Assembly: GCF_029894125.1 (NCBI RefSeq)
Contig: NZ_JARXYZ010000002.1
Location: forward strand, 248,001-312,000
Length of the DNA stretch: 64,000 nucleotides
Origin: Kitasatospora sp. MAA19
GTDB lineage: Bacteria; Actinomycetota; Actinomycetes; Streptomycetales; Streptomycetaceae
Reading direction: 5' to 3'
Shown here in pieces: positions 34,959 to 46,167 of the stretch (positions within the stretch are counted from its first letter, which is position 1; each line of letters opens with the position of its first letter). A program made the translations under genes and the position numbers. The notes under the pieces were generated by a model. The model did not search any database and had not been told where the DNA came from. It worked only from the letters and a program-made list of their open reading frames with translations.

Positions 34959-36791
34959 ATGCCCCTGAACCGCCGTGACTTCGTCACCCGGTCCGCCGCC
35001 ACCGCCGCCGGCGCCGCCCTGACCGGCGGAGCAGTCGTCGCCGCCGCCCCCGCCGCCGCGGCCGCCGAGCCGGACACCGCGGCCGCCAAGGGCAAGCGCA
35101 AGAGCCACCAGCAGGCCTTCACCGTCATGGGCACCACCGACCTGCACGGCCGGGTGCTCAACTGGGACTACTTCACCGACGCCGTCTACGCCGACAAGGC
35201 GCACAACGACGTCGGCCTCGCCAAGATCTCCACCCTGGCCAACCAGGTCCGCGAGGACAAGGGCTGGGACCGCTGCCTGCTGATCGACTCCGGCGACATC
35301 ATCCAGGGCACCCAGCTGACCTACTACTACGCCCGGATCGAGCCGATCGCCACCGACGCCGACACCGTGCCCGACCACCCGATGGCCGTCGCCATGAACC
35401 TCATGGGCTACGACGCCGCCGCGCTCGGCAACCACGAGTTCAACTACGGCATCCCCACCGTGAAGGCCTTCGAGGACCAGCTGGAGTTCCCGCTGCTGGG
35501 CGCCAACGCGCTGCACGCGAAGAACGAGAAGCCCGCCTTCAAGCCGTACGTGATCAAGGAGCTGCGGCTGGGCGAGGGCCGGCCGCTGAAGGTCGGCATC
35601 CTCGGCCTCACCAACCCGGGCATCGCGATCTGGGACAAGGCCAACGTCTCCGGCCAGATGGTCTTCCCGGGCATCGTCGAGACGGCGGCGAAGTACGTGC
35701 CGCGGATGAAGGCGGCCGGCGCGGACGTCATCGTGGTGTCGGCGCACTCCGGCATCGACGAGCCGACCACCTACGGCGACCAGCTGCCCTGGCCGGAGGA
35801 CGCCTCCGGCGAGATGGCGGAGAAGGTGCCGGGCATCGACGCGGTGCTGGTGGGCCACACCCACAAGGAGGTGCCGCAGCGGCTGATCGTCAACAAGCAG
35901 ACCGGCAAGACCGTGGTGCTCTCCGAGCCGCTGTGCTGGGGCCAGCGCCTGAGCTGCTTCGACTTCGAGGTCGAGTTCGCCGACGGCGCCTGGAAGGTCC
36001 TCTCGGTCTCCTCGCGGGTGCTGAACTCCAACACCGTGCCGGAGAACCCGGAGATCGTGGACGCGCTCACCGAGCAGCACAAGAAGGTCGTGGCGTACGT
36101 CAACCAGCTGATCGGCACCTGCAAGACGGAGCTGTCGATCGCCGAGTCGCGCTTCAAGGCGACCCCGATCATCGACCTGATCGGCCGGGTCCAGGCGGAC
36201 GCCGTGAAGACGGCGCTGGCGGGCGGGCCGTACGCCAACCTGCCGGTGCTGGCGCAGGCGGCGCCGTTCAACCGCACCGCGCTGATCCCGGCGGGCCAGG
36301 TGAAGCTGCGCGACGCGGCGGGCCTGTACATCTACGAGAACACCCTGGAGGCCCGGGTCCTGACGGGCGCGCAGCTGAAGGACTACCTGGAGTTCTCGGC
36401 CAAGTACTACAACCAGCTCGCCCCGGGCGCGCCGGTCGACAAGGACGCGCTGACCGGCGCGGAGACCACGCCGGACTACAACTACGACTCGGTGTACGGC
36501 CTGAGCTACGACATCGACATCGCGCAGCCGAAGGGCCAGCGGATCCTCAACCTGTCCTTCGCGGGCAAGCCGATCGACCCGGCCGCGCAGTTCGTCCTGG
36601 CGGTCAACAACTACCGTGCCAACGGTGGCGGCAACTTCCCGCACGTGGCGCAGGCCAAGCTGGTCTGGTCGAACTCCGACGAGATCCGCAACACGATGAT
36701 CGCCTGGGTGAAGGCCAAGGGCGTCATCGACCCGGCCGACTTCTTCACCGACTCCTGGCGCCTGGTCCGCGCCGGCCAGCCGGTCTTCTAG
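34959..36791 (+). CDS. Tat-exported 5'-nucleotidase / 2',3'-cyclic phosphodiesterase (CpdB-like)
   Basis: 610 aa from ATG 34959 (GGGAGAG upstream). Twin-arginine signal (NRRDFVTR) with an Ala-rich hydrophobic stretch. Metallophosphatase domain: TTDLHGRVLNWDYF, LLIDSGDIIQGT, ALGNHEFNYG and VLVGHTHKE; then the C-terminal 5'-nucleotidase domain with ALAQAAPFNRT and VNNYRANGGGNFP. The opening motif resembles CpdB, so hydrolysis of extracellular cyclic or mono-nucleotides is likely. Single gene with strong terminator. Confidence 0.92.
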   Translation: MPLNRRDFVTRSAATAAGAALTGGAVVAAAPAAAAAEPDTAAAKGKRKSHQQAFTVMGTTDLHGRVLNWDYFTDAVYADKAHNDVGLAKISTLANQVREDKGWDRCLLIDSGDIIQGTQLTYYYARIEPIATDADTVPDHPMAVAMNLMGYDAAALGNHEFNYGIPTVKAFEDQLEFPLLGANALHAKNEKPAFKPYVIKELRLGEGRPLKVGILGLTNPGIAIWDKANVSGQMVFPGIVETAAKYVPRMKAAGADVIVVSAHSGIDEPTTYGDQLPWPEDASGEMAEKVPGIDAVLVGHTHKEVPQRLIVNKQTGKTVVLSEPLCWGQRLSCFDFEVEFADGAWKVLSVSSRVLNSNTVPENPEIVDALTEQHKKVVAYVNQLIGTCKTELSIAESRFKATPIIDLIGRVQADAVKTALAGGPYANLPVLAQAAPFNRTALIPAGQVKLRDAAGLYIYENTLEARVLTGAQLKDYLEFSAKYYNQLAPGAPVDKDALTGAETTPDYNYDSVYGLSYDIDIAQPKGQRILNLSFAGKPIDPAAQFVLAVNNYRANGGGNFPHVAQAKLVWSNSDEIRNTMIAWVKAKGVIDPADFFTDSWRLVRAGQPVF

Positions 36792-36847
36792 CCCCCGCGG
36801 TCGCACTCGACCGAACCGCGTCAACCGACGTCGCGCTGCGAGTTCGG

Positions 36848-36880
36848 GCAGGCCCCCGGCGGTTACCGCCGGGGGCCTGC
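36848..36880 (+). terminator. Terminator after nucleotidase gene
   Basis: GCAGGCCCCCGGCGG (36848-36862) pairs perfectly with 36866-36880; 3-nt loop. Just beyond, 36899-36955 repeats GCCGCAGAACGTG-type units three times before the aldehyde dehydrogenase stop. Confidence 0.85.
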
Positions 36881-36942
36881 GCCGCCTGAGCGCAACGCCG
36901 GAACGTGCCGCCGCAGAACGTGATGCCGCAGAACGTGCCGCC

Positions 36943-38400
36943 TCAGAACGGGAAGACCGTCCGCCCGTGCTGGACGGAGATCCACTTCACCGTGGTGAAC
37001 GCGTCCACCGTGGACTCCCCGTTGAGCCGCCCGATCCCGGAGTTCTTCTCCCCGCCGAACGGCACCCCCGGCTCGTCGGCGATGGTCCCGCCGTTGACGT
37101 GGATCATGCCGGTCTCGATCCGGTGCGCGACCCGCACGCCGCGCTCCACGTCCGCGGTGTGCACCGCGCCGCTGAGCCCGAAGGGGCTGTCGTTGGCGAT
37201 CCGGACGGCCTCGTCCTCGCCGTCGAAGGGCACCACGAGCACGACCGGCCCGAAGAGTTCGCGCTTGAGGATCGGCGCGTCCTCGGCCAGGCCGGTGAGG
37301 ACGACCGGGTCCATCAGACTGCCGGTCGTGGACCCGCGCAGCAGCGCGGTGGCGCCGGCCGCGACGGCCTGGTCGACCTGGGCGGTGATGGCGTCGGCCT
37401 GGACGGTGTTGATCAGCGGGCCGATCTGGGTGGCCGGGTCCTTGGGGTCGCCGACGGTGAGCGAGGCGATCTTAGCGACGAACTTCGCGGTGAACTCGGC
37501 CTCGACCGCGCGGTCGACCAGGACCCGGTTGGCGGCCATGCAGACCTGGCCCTGGTGGGCGAAGCGGCTGAACACGGCGGCGTCCACGGCGTAGTCGACG
37601 TCGGCGTCGTCCAGCACGATCAGCGCGCTGTTGCCGCCGAGTTCGAGCACGGTCCGCTTGAAGTTGGCGGCGGCGACGGTGGCGACGTGTCGGCCGATCT
37701 GGTCGGAGCCGGTGAAGGAGATCACCTTGGGCGCCGGGTGCTCGATGAACGCGTCGCCGATCTCCGCGATGTCGGTGACCACGACGTTGAACAGCCCGGC
37801 CGGCAGGCCGGCGTCCTCGAAGAGCTTGGCGATCAGGGTGCCGCCGACCACCGGGGTCTCCTGGTGCGGCTTGAGCACCACGCCGTTGCCGAGCGCCAGG
37901 GCGGGGGCGACGGCCTTGATCGAGAGGTACAGCGGGAAGTTGAACGGGCTGATCACGCCGACGACGCCGACCGGCAGCCGGTAGAGGCGGTTCTCCTTGC
38001 CGTCCGCGGTCGAGGGCAGCAGCCGGCCCTCCGGGCTGACCGACAGGTGCAGGCAGTCCCGCAGCATGTCCTTGACCAGGGAGAGTTCGAAGCCGGCCTT
38101 GAGCGCGGTGCCGCCGAGTTCGACCATGATGGCGCAGGTGATCTCCGCCTCGCGCTCCTCGACCAGCCGCAGCGCGCGTTCGAAGACGAGCCGGCGGGTG
38201 TAGGGGTTGGTGGCGGCCCACTGCTTCTGCACCCGTTCGGCGGCCCGGTAGGCCCGGTCGACCTCGGCGACGGTGGCCACGGTGATGGTGGCGAGCTTGT
38301 CGCCGGTGTACGGATCGACGTCGACGATGTCCCAGGAGCCGCTGCCGCTGCACCATTCGCCGTCGATGTACTGCAGCGCCAACTCGGAGAAGTACGACAT
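36943..38400 (-). CDS. NAD(P)-dependent aldehyde dehydrogenase
   Basis: 485 aa from ATG 38400 with GAGAGGG upstream. ALDH fold: cofactor region VISPFNFPLYL, ISFTGSDQIG, general base in VLELGGNSALIV and catalytic Cys in HQGQVCMAANR; C-terminal PFGGEKNSGIGR. The pattern is nearest benzaldehyde/vanillin-type dehydrogenases; the substrate is not proven. It stands 84 nt behind an XRE regulator gene on the same strand, so the two may share a transcript. Confidence 0.92.
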   Translation of the reverse strand: MSYFSELALQYIDGEWCSGSGSWDIVDVDPYTGDKLATITVATVAEVDRAYRAAERVQKQWAATNPYTRRLVFERALRLVEEREAEITCAIMVELGGTALKAGFELSLVKDMLRDCLHLSVSPEGRLLPSTADGKENRLYRLPVGVVGVISPFNFPLYLSIKAVAPALALGNGVVLKPHQETPVVGGTLIAKLFEDAGLPAGLFNVVVTDIAEIGDAFIEHPAPKVISFTGSDQIGRHVATVAAANFKRTVLELGGNSALIVLDDADVDYAVDAAVFSRFAHQGQVCMAANRVLVDRAVEAEFTAKFVAKIASLTVGDPKDPATQIGPLINTVQADAITAQVDQAVAAGATALLRGSTTGSLMDPVVLTGLAEDAPILKRELFGPVVLVVPFDGEDEAVRIANDSPFGLSGAVHTADVERGVRVAHRIETGMIHVNGGTIADEPGVPFGGEKNSGIGRLNGESTVDAFTTVKWISVQHGRTVFPF

Positions 38401-38484
38401 CTGAACCCTCTCGTGCCGGATCGGGGCGTCCCGACGGGCGAGCCGCCACGGCCCGACCTGATTGGGCATCATCGTACTGACGTA

Positions 38485-39351
38485 TTACAGCTCTTGGCGT
38501 ACGGAGTACAGGAGATGGTGCGTCTGCTCCGGATCGAGGCTGTCGGCGAGCAGGCCCTCCATCGCCTGGCGGTACTCGGCGACCTCGACGGGCTTGTCCA
38601 GGTAGAGCGCGGTGGTGAACTGCTCCACGTAAACGACGTCGGCGAGCTCGGGTTCGGCGAAGCCGAGCACGGTGAAGGCGCCGCTCTCGGCGCTCAGCCC
38701 GGCGCAGCCCAGCGGCAGCACCTGGAGCCGGACGTTGGGCAGCTCGCCGAGCTCCAGCAGCCGGTCGATCTGGTTGCGCATGAGCTCGGGGCCGCCCCAA
38801 GGCCGGCGCAGCGCGGCCTCGTCGAGGACGGCGAGCAGGCGGGGACCATGCTCGGCGGTGAGCACGGCCTGACGCTTGAGCCGGACCTCGACCCGGCGCT
38901 CGATCTCGCCGGGGTCGGTGGCGTGGCCGCCGGCGGCGATGACGGCGCGGGCGTAGTCGGCGGTCTGGAGCAGCCCGTGGACGAACTGGACCTCGTAGCT
39001 GCGGATCTCGGCGACGGCCTCTTCCAGGCCGACGTAGTTCTGGAACCAGGCGGGCAGCACGTCGCCGTACTCGTGCCACCAGGAGGTGGCGTTGGCGTCC
39101 CGGACGAGCCCGAGGACGGTGGCGCGCTCCTGCTCGGCCTCCACGCCGTAGAGGGTGAGCAGGTCGGCGACGTCGCGCTCCTTGAAGCCGACCCGGCCGA
39201 GCTCCATCCGGCTGATCTTGGACTCGGAGGCGCGGATCGAGTAGCCGGCCTCCTCGCGACTGACGCCCCTGGCCTCGCGGAGCTTGCGCAGCTGGGTGCC
39301 GAGTAGCAGGCGCCGTACCGTGGCGCCTCCGCCGGCCTGAGTCGTGCTCAT
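38485..39351 (-). CDS. XRE-family regulator with Scr1-type C-terminal domain
   Basis: 288 aa from ATG 39351. HTH at about residues 15-60 (LRKLREARGVSREEAGYSIR), then the C-terminal domain of DUF397-linked regulators (YEVQFVHGLLQTADYARAVI; AVLDEAALRRPWGG; VVYVEQFTTALYL). Unlike the two accessory copies, no DUF397 gene is next to it. Probable controller of itself and of the aldehyde dehydrogenase behind it. Confidence 0.88.
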   Translation of the reverse strand: MSTTQAGGGATVRRLLLGTQLRKLREARGVSREEAGYSIRASESKISRMELGRVGFKERDVADLLTLYGVEAEQERATVLGLVRDANATSWWHEYGDVLPAWFQNYVGLEEAVAEIRSYEVQFVHGLLQTADYARAVIAAGGHATDPGEIERRVEVRLKRQAVLTAEHGPRLLAVLDEAALRRPWGGPELMRNQIDRLLELGELPNVRLQVLPLGCAGLSAESGAFTVLGFAEPELADVVYVEQFTTALYLDKPVEVAEYRQAMEGLLADSLDPEQTHHLLYSVRQEL

Positions 39352-39666
39352 CGCGTCAACCTCCGCACTCGCGCAGCCCCCCGGCCGTCGGCGGCAGTCT
39401 GCCACCTGGCACCGACGAGCAACAGCCCGTCCGGGAGCGACTTCCCGAACGACGCCCGGACCGCGTTTACGGTAGACCCAAGTCCTGGGAAATGTCTGAG
39501 AGTTGGGGCAACCCTTGACAAAAGGAACGCGACGGCGCCCGCCCTCCAACTGGTCGGGGAAGAGGGCAGGCGCCAGGAGACCGCGTTGGCCCGGCGACGC
39601 TGGCGGGGGCAGCGGGTTGAGCTCCCGGCTATGCGGTGCCGGGCGTTCGGGGGGCCGGTCGCTCCG
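39352..39666. other. 315-nt intergenic region
   Basis: No gene seen. It contains the upstream region of the XRE gene (minus strand) and the 3' flank of gltD. A TTGACA at 39517-39522 on the plus strand and GTTTACGGTAGAC near 39465 stand out as AT-richer, but no complete promoter could be assigned. Confidence 0.4.
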
Positions 39667-41127
39667 TCAGACGACCAGCGGGCGGTCGGTGGGACGGATC
39701 GGGGCCGGCAGCGGGGTCTTGCCGCCGAGGTACGTGTCCACCGCGGCGGCGGCCGAGCGGCCTTCCGCGATGGCCCAGACGATCAGCGACTGGCCACGGC
39801 CTGCGTCACCGCAGACGTAGACGCCATCGACATTGGTGGCGAACCGGCCGTCGCGGCCAATGTTACCGCGCGCGTCCAGGTCGACGCCGAGCTGCTCGAC
39901 GAGGCCGTTGCGGACGTCGGTGCCGGTGAAGCCCATGGCCAGGGTGACCAGCTGCGCCGGGATGGCTCGCTCGGTGCCGGGGACGGGCTCGAACCGGCCG
40001 TCCTTGAACTCGACCTCGACGAGGTGCAGCTCCTGGACGTTGCCCTCCTCGTCGCCGGCGAAGCGGGTGGTGTTGACGGAGTAGATCCGCTCGCCGCCCT
40101 CCTCGTGCGCGGAGGTGACCTTGTAGGTCATCGGCATGGTCGGCCAGGGCTGGTGGCCGGGGCGCTCCTCGGAGGGCCGCGGCATGATCTCCAGCTGGGT
40201 GACCGAGGCCGCGCCCTGGCGGTGGGCGGTGCCGACGCAGTCGGCGCCGGTGTCGCCGCCGCCGATGACGACGACGTGCTTGCCCTTGGCGCTGATCGGC
40301 GACTCGACGAAGTCGCCCTCCTGCACCTTGTTGGCCAGCGGCAGGTACTCCATGGCCTGGTGGACGCCCTTGAGCTCGCGGCCGGGCACCGGCAGGTCGC
40401 GGGCGGTGGTGGCGCCGGCGGCGACCACGACGGCGTCGAAGCGCTCGCGCAGCTGCTGGCCGGTGATGTCCTCGCCGACGTGGACGCCGGTGCGGAACCG
40501 GGTGCCCTCCGCGCGCATCTGCTCGATGCGGCGGTTGATGTGGCGCTTCTCCATCTTGAACTCGGGGATGCCGTAGCGCAGCAGGCCGCCGACGCGGTCG
40601 GCGCGCTCGTACACGACCACGGTGTGGCCGGCCCGGGTGAGCTGCTGGGCGACGGCCAGGCCGGCCGGGCCGGAGCCGACGACGGCGACGGTCTTGCCGG
40701 ACAGCCGCTCCGGGACCTGCGGCGTGACGCCGCCGCGGTCCCAGGCCTTGTCGATGATGGTGACCTCGACGTTCTTGATGGTCACCGCGTCCTGGTTGAT
40801 GCCGAGCACGCAGGCGGACTCGCAGGGCGCCGGGCAGAGGCGGCCGGTGAACTCCGGGAAGTTGTTGGTCGCGTGCAGCCGCTCGATCGCGCCGGTCCAG
40901 TCGTCCCGGTAGGCGAGGTCGTTCCACTCGGGGATGAGGTTCCCGAGCGGGCAGCCGTTGTGGCAGAACGGGATGCCGCAGTCCATGCAGCGGCCGGCCT
41001 GCTTGGTGATGATCGGCAGGAGGCTGCGCTCGACGTAGACCTCGTTCCAGTCCCGCAGACGCACGTCCACGGGCCGGCGCTCGGCCAGCTGCTTGCCGGT
41101 GGTCAGGAAGCCCTTGGGGTCAGCCAC
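39667..41127 (-). CDS. gltD: Glutamate synthase, small subunit
   Basis: 486 aa from ATG 41127. The N-terminal domain carries Fe-S cysteines ([14 protein letters not shown] and [11 protein letters not shown]), then two dinucleotide-binding folds: [17 protein letters not shown] for FAD and [15 protein letters not shown] for NADPH, and [15 protein letters not shown] at the end. Passes electrons from NADPH to the large subunit for glutamate synthesis from glutamine and 2-oxoglutarate. It overlaps gltB by 8 nt. Confidence 0.96.
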   Translation of the reverse strand: MADPKGFLTTGKQLAERRPVDVRLRDWNEVYVERSLLPIITKQAGRCMDCGIPFCHNGCPLGNLIPEWNDLAYRDDWTGAIERLHATNNFPEFTGRLCPAPCESACVLGINQDAVTIKNVEVTIIDKAWDRGGVTPQVPERLSGKTVAVVGSGPAGLAVAQQLTRAGHTVVVYERADRVGGLLRYGIPEFKMEKRHINRRIEQMRAEGTRFRTGVHVGEDITGQQLRERFDAVVVAAGATTARDLPVPGRELKGVHQAMEYLPLANKVQEGDFVESPISAKGKHVVVIGGGDTGADCVGTAHRQGAASVTQLEIMPRPSEERPGHQPWPTMPMTYKVTSAHEEGGERIYSVNTTRFAGDEEGNVQELHLVEVEFKDGRFEPVPGTERAIPAQLVTLAMGFTGTDVRNGLVEQLGVDLDARGNIGRDGRFATNVDGVYVCGDAGRGQSLIVWAIAEGRSAAAAVDTYLGGKTPLPAPIRPTDRPLVV

Positions 41128-44100
41128 GTGCCGCCTCCATCATCTTGCGAGTGGTCTCGGCCTCGGAGAGGCCATCGCGCTCAGCGGCGTCCTTGGCGGC
41201 GAGCACAGCCTTGTAGTCGGTCGGCATGATCTTGGAGAAGCGGGAGACCCCGCCGCCCCAGTCGGCCAGGAGTTCGGCGGCGACGGTGGAGCCGGTCTCC
41301 TCGTAGTGCTGCTGCACGGTCTCGCGCAGCCAGTCGCGGTCGGCGGCGCTCGGGGCCTCGATGCCCACCATGCCGTCGTTGACGTTCGCGGGGCGCAGGT
41401 CCAGGACGTAGGCGATGCCGCCGGACATGCCGGCCGCCAGGTTGCGCCCGGTCTCGCCGAGGATGACGACCCGGCCGCCGGTCATGTACTCCAGGCCGTG
41501 GTCGCCCACGCCCTCGACGACCAGGGTGGCGCCGGAGTTGCGGACGGCGAAGCGCTCACCGGCCTTGCCGCGCAGGTGGATCCGGCCGGAGGTGGCGCCG
41601 TAGCCGATGGTGTTGCCGGCGATGACGTGGTTCTGCGCGTCGTTGCCGATGGCCGCGGCCTCGCGGGCCGGGCGGACGATGACGACGCCGCCGGAGAGCC
41701 CCTTGCCGACGTAGTCGTTGGCGTCGCCCTCCAGCCGCAGGGTCACGCCGCGCGGCACGAAGGCGCCGAAGGACTGCCCGGCGGAGCCGGTGAGGGTGAC
41801 GTCGATGGTGCCCTCGGGCAGGCCCTCGCCGCGGTAGCGCCTGGTCACCTCGTGGCCGAGCATGGTGCCGACCGTGCGGTTGACGTTGCGGATCGGCAGC
41901 TGGATGCGGACGGTCTCGCCGCGCTCCAGGGCGTCCTCGGCGAGCGCGATCAGCTGGTTGTCCAGGGCCTTGTCGAGCGCGTGGTCCTGGGCGGTGGTGC
42001 GGTGGCGGGCCGCGCCCTCGGGCAGCGACGGCACGTGGAAGAGCGGGGCCAGGTCGAGCCCGGCGGCCTTCCAGTGGTCGATGGCGGCCTGGGCGTCGAT
42101 GTGCTCGGCGTGGCCGACGGCCTCCTCGATCGAGCGGAAGCCGAGCTCGGCCAGGAGCTCGCGAACCTCCTCGGCGATGAACTCGAAGAAGTTGACCACG
42201 AACTCGGGCTGGCCGGAGAAGCGCTCGCGCAGCACCGGGTTCTGGGTGGCGACGCCGACCGGGCAGGTGTCCAGGTGGCAGACGCGCATCATGATGCAGC
42301 CGGAGACGACCAGCGGCGCGGTGGCGAAGCCGAACTCCTCGGCGCCGAGCAGTGCGGCGATGACGACGTCGCGGCCGGTCTTGAGCTGGCCGTCGGTCTG
42401 CACCACGATGCGGTCGCGCAGGCCGTTGAGCAGCAGGGTCTGCTGGGTCTCGGCGAGGCCGAGCTCCCAGGGGCCGCCCGCGTGCTTGAGCGAGGTCAGC
42501 GGGGAGGCGCCGGTGCCGCCGTCGTGCCCGGAGACCAGCACCACGTCCGCGTGCGCCTTGGAGACGCCCGCGGCGACCGTGCCGACGCCGACCTCGGACA
42601 CCAGCTTCACGTGGATGCGGGCGGCCGGGTTGGCGTTCTTGAGGTCGTGGATGAGCTGCGCCAGGTCCTCGATCGAGTAGATGTCGTGGTGCGGCGGCGG
42701 CGAGATCAGGCCGACACCCGGGGTGGAGTGCCGGGTCTTGGCGACCCACGGGTACACCTTGTGGCCGGGCAGCTGGCCGCCCTCGCCGGGCTTGGCGCCC
42801 TGGGCCATCTTGATCTGGATGTCGTCGGCGTTGACCAGGTACTCGGAGGTGACGCCGAACCGGCCGGAGGCGACCTGCTTGATCGCCGAGCGGCGCTCCG
42901 GGTCGTACAGGCGCTCCGGGTCCTCCCCGCCCTCGCCGGTGTTGGACTTCCCGCCGAGGCGGTTCATGGCGATGGCGAGGGTCTCGTGCGCCTCCATCGA
43001 GATGGAGCCGTACGACATGGCGCCGGTGGAGAAGCGCTTGACGATCTCGGAGACCGGCTCGACCTCCTCGACCGGGATCGGGGTCCGGCCGAGGGCGTCC
43101 AGCTGGAACAGGCCGCGCAGCGTCATCAGGCGGGTGGACTGCTCGTTCACCCGGTCCGTGTACTGCTTGAAGACGTCGTACCGGCGGTTGCGGGTGGAGT
43201 GCTGGAGCCGGAAGACGGTGTCCGGGTCGAACAGGTGCGGCTCGCCCTCGCGGCGCCACTGGTACTCGCCGCCGATCTCCAGGGCGCGGTGCGCGGCCGG
43301 GATGCCGGAGGCCGGGTAGGCCTTGGCGTGGCGGGCGGCGGTCTCCTTGGCGATCTCCTCCAGGCCGATGCCGCCGAGCTTGGTGGTGGTGCCGGCGAAG
43401 TAGCCGTCGACCAGGTCCTGGGAGAGGCCGATGGCCTCGAAGACCTGGGCGCCGCGGTAGGAGGCGACGGTGGAGATGCCCATCTTGGACATGACCTTGA
43501 GTACGCCCTTGCCGAGCGCCTTGATCAGGTTCTTGATGGCCTTCTCGGGCTCGACGCCCTGGCTGCCCTCACTCTTCAGGAACGTGTTCTGGGCGACGAG
43601 GTCCTCGACGGACTCCATGGCCAGGTACGGGTTGACCGCGCCGGCGCCGTAGCCGACCAGCAGCGCGACGTGGTGCACCTCGCGGACGTCACCGGCCTCG
43701 ACCAGCAGCGACACCTGGGTGCGCTGCTTGGTGCGGATGAGGTGGTGGTGGATCGCGGAGGTGAGCAGCAGCGAGGGGATCGGGGCGTGCTCGGCGTCGG
43801 AGTGCCGGTCGGAGAGCACGATGATCCGGGCGCCGTCGGCGATCGCGGCGTCGGCCTCGGCGGCGATCTCGGCCAGGCGGGCGGCCAGGCCCTCGCCGCC
43901 GGCGGCGACCCGGTAGAGGCCGGAGAGCGTGACGGCCTTGAGGCCGGGCTGGTCGCCGTCGGCGTTGATGTGGACGAGCTTGGCCAGCTCGTCGTTGTCG
44001 ATCACCGGGAAGGTGATGCCGACCGAGCGGCAGGAGGCGGCCTCGGCGGCCAGCAGGTTGCCCTCGGGGCCGAGGTTGCTGAGCAGCGAGGTGACGAGCT

Positions 44101-45742
44101 CCTCGCGGATGGCGTCCAGCGGCGGGTTGGTGACCTGCGCGAAGAGCTGGACGAAGTAGTCGAACAGCAGGCGCGGCTTCTCGCTGAGCGCGGCGATCGG
44201 CGAGTCGGTGCCCATCGAGCCGAGCGCCTCGCCGCCGGTCCTGGCCATCGGCGCCAGGATGACCCGCAGCTCCTCCTCGGTGTAGCCGAAGGTCTGCTGC
44301 CGGCGGGTGACGGAGGCGTGGGTGTGGGCGATGTGCTCGCGCTCGGGGAGCTTGGCGAGCTGGATCTGCCCGGCGGCGACCCACTCCGCGTAGGGGTGCT
44401 CGGCGGCGAGGGCGGACTTGATCTCCTCGTCCTCGACGATGCGGCCCTCGGCGGTGTCGACGAGGAACATCCGGCCGGGCTGCAGGCGGCCCTTCCTGGC
44501 GACCTTCTCCTGCTCGATGTCGAGCACGCCGACCTCGGAGGAGAGGACGACCAGGCCGTCCTCGGTGATCCAGTAGCGGGCGGGGCGCAGGCCGTTGCGG
44601 TCGAGCACGGCGCCGATCTGGGTGCCGTCGGTGAAGGTGACGCAGGCCGGGCCGTCCCAGGGCTCCATCAGGTTGGAGTGGTACTGGTAGAAGGCGCGGC
44701 GGGCCGGGTCCATGGTGGCGTGGTTCTCCCACGCCTCCGGGATCATCATCAGCACCGAGTGCGGCAGCGAGCGGCCGCCGAGGTGGAGCAGCTCCAGGAC
44801 CTCGTCGAAGGAGGCGGAGTCGGAGTGGTCCGGGGTGCAGACCGGGAAGATCCGGCTCAGACCCTGCCCGTTCCGGTTGGCCGGGATCAGGTCGGTGGCG
44901 AGCTGGGACTCGCGGGCGCTCATCCAGTTGCGGTTGCCCTTGACCGTGTTGATCTCGCCGTTGTGGGCGACGAAGCGGTACGGGTGGGCGAGCGGCCAGC
45001 TCGGGAAGGTGTTGGTGGAGAAGCGCGAGTGCACCAGGCCGACGGCGGAGGCGTAGGAGCGGTCCGACAGGTCGGGGAAGAAGGGCTCCAGCTGGCCGGT
45101 GGTCAGCATGCCCTTGTAGACGATGGTGCGCGCGGACAGCGACGGGAAGTAGACCCCGACCTCGCGCTCGGAGCGCTTGCGGACGACGAAGGCGATCCGG
45201 TCGAGCCCGATGCCGGCCAGGCCCTCCTTGGCCAGGAAGAGCTGGCGGAAGCGGGGCATCACGCTGCGGGCGGTGGCGCCGAGCAGGTCCGGGGTGACCG
45301 GGACGTCGCGCCAGCCGAGGACGGTCAGGTCCTCCTCGGCCGCGATGGCCTCGATCCGGGCGACGGCGGCGGCGTCCTCGTCGGGGAGGAAGGCGATGCC
45401 GACCGCGTACGCGCCGGCGGCGGGGAGCTCGAAGTCGACCTTGCCGCGCAGGAAGGCGTCCGGGACCTGGGTGAGGATGCCGGCGCCGTCGCCGGAGTCG
45501 GGCTCGGCGCCGGTGGCGCCGCGGTGCTCCAGGTTGCGCAGGACGGTGAGCGCCTGCTCGACGATGGTGTGGTCGGCGATGCCGGTCAGCGTGGCGACGA
45601 AACCGACGCCGCAGGCGTCGTGCTCGTTTCGCGGGTCGTACAGGCCCTGAGCGGTAGGTCGCGCATCCGGAACGAGCGCGTACGGCTGGCGGGCGGCGCC
45701 GGCCTGGGGCTCGTTGGCGGAGTGCATGGATGCAGACAGCAT
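41120..45742 (-). CDS. gltB: Glutamate synthase, large subunit
   Basis: 1540 aa from ATG 45742, chosen for GGGAGAG four bases upstream. Class-II glutaminase domain with the nucleophile Cys44 in [13 protein letters not shown], which must be freed by removal of a propeptide; then the central domain, the FMN/2-oxoglutarate domain ([18 protein letters not shown]), the Fe-S cluster cysteines in [19 protein letters not shown], and the C-terminal GXGXG beta-helix. Full family length. A GlnR-box-like sequence lies 65 nt upstream, consistent with nitrogen control. Confidence 0.96.
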   Translation of the reverse strand: MLSASMHSANEPQAGAARQPYALVPDARPTAQGLYDPRNEHDACGVGFVATLTGIADHTIVEQALTVLRNLEHRGATGAEPDSGDGAGILTQVPDAFLRGKVDFELPAAGAYAVGIAFLPDEDAAAVARIEAIAAEEDLTVLGWRDVPVTPDLLGATARSVMPRFRQLFLAKEGLAGIGLDRIAFVVRKRSEREVGVYFPSLSARTIVYKGMLTTGQLEPFFPDLSDRSYASAVGLVHSRFSTNTFPSWPLAHPYRFVAHNGEINTVKGNRNWMSARESQLATDLIPANRNGQGLSRIFPVCTPDHSDSASFDEVLELLHLGGRSLPHSVLMMIPEAWENHATMDPARRAFYQYHSNLMEPWDGPACVTFTDGTQIGAVLDRNGLRPARYWITEDGLVVLSSEVGVLDIEQEKVARKGRLQPGRMFLVDTAEGRIVEDEEIKSALAAEHPYAEWVAAGQIQLAKLPEREHIAHTHASVTRRQQTFGYTEEELRVILAPMARTGGEALGSMGTDSPIAALSEKPRLLFDYFVQLFAQVTNPPLDAIREELVTSLLSNLGPEGNLLAAEAASCRSVGITFPVIDNDELAKLVHINADGDQPGLKAVTLSGLYRVAAGGEGLAARLAEIAAEADAAIADGARIIVLSDRHSDAEHAPIPSLLLTSAIHHHLIRTKQRTQVSLLVEAGDVREVHHVALLVGYGAGAVNPYLAMESVEDLVAQNTFLKSEGSQGVEPEKAIKNLIKALGKGVLKVMSKMGISTVASYRGAQVFEAIGLSQDLVDGYFAGTTTKLGGIGLEEIAKETAARHAKAYPASGIPAAHRALEIGGEYQWRREGEPHLFDPDTVFRLQHSTRNRRYDVFKQYTDRVNEQSTRLMTLRGLFQLDALGRTPIPVEEVEPVSEIVKRFSTGAMSYGSISMEAHETLAIAMNRLGGKSNTGEGGEDPERLYDPERRSAIKQVASGRFGVTSEYLVNADDIQIKMAQGAKPGEGGQLPGHKVYPWVAKTRHSTPGVGLISPPPHHDIYSIEDLAQLIHDLKNANPAARIHVKLVSEVGVGTVAAGVSKAHADVVLVSGHDGGTGASPLTSLKHAGGPWELGLAETQQTLLLNGLRDRIVVQTDGQLKTGRDVVIAALLGAEEFGFATAPLVVSGCIMMRVCHLDTCPVGVATQNPVLRERFSGQPEFVVNFFEFIAEEVRELLAELGFRSIEEAVGHAEHIDAQAAIDHWKAAGLDLAPLFHVPSLPEGAARHRTTAQDHALDKALDNQLIALAEDALERGETVRIQLPIRNVNRTVGTMLGHEVTRRYRGEGLPEGTIDVTLTGSAGQSFGAFVPRGVTLRLEGDANDYVGKGLSGGVVIVRPAREAAAIGNDAQNHVIAGNTIGYGATSGRIHLRGKAGERFAVRNSGATLVVEGVGDHGLEYMTGGRVVILGETGRNLAAGMSGGIAYVLDLRPANVNDGMVGIEAPSAADRDWLRETVQQHYEETGSTVAAELLADWGGGVSRFSKIMPTDYKAVLAAKDAAERDGLSEAETTRKMMEAARG

Positions 45743-45806
45743 CGGCTCTCCCGTCGTCGTCATTCGGCTGTGTGGTGCAAGGAGGGACGACGTTGGCCCT
45801 GATGCG

Positions 45807-45822
45807 ATTTCATGCAAGTTAC
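45807..45822 (-). promoter_or_regulatory. Candidate GlnR box upstream of gltB
   Basis: On the minus strand the sequence reads GTAAC-TTGCAT-GAAAT, close to the GlnR half-site pair gTnAC-n6-GaAAC (one mismatch, last base). It lies 65 nt before the gltB start. The surrounding 45743-46167 (425 nt) has no gene that I support. Confidence 0.45.
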
Positions 45823-46167
45823 ATGATGCCCAAGATCCCGGGAAGTGGAATATCTCGTCCACATGGCGGACGGATCCGCAGGTCAGGGGGCTGGTGAGGG
45901 GGGCGTGCCACAGTGCACGTCCTACGATTGTGCCCGGCGGTCGACGGCCTGAAACAGGGGCGAAACCCGACCGCCACACGGGACGATCAAGGGCGCCTGC
46001 GAATCGATCCCCGGGGCCCGTCGGCAGATGCGAATCCTCGGCTCCGAGGCTCGGATGCTGAGACTAGGCCAGGCGGTACGCGACGCCTGTGTGTGGAACG
46101 TCACCCACTGCCCGGCATAGTCATGCAGTCCCCCGGGTCATCACGCACGCCCGGCCGAAGGCCCGCC

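Noticed and set aside
41093..45802. 1569-codon plus-strand frame opposite gltB
   Set aside because: Antisense shadow of a complete gltB with all catalytic motifs; low-complexity Gly/Ala/Asp composition.
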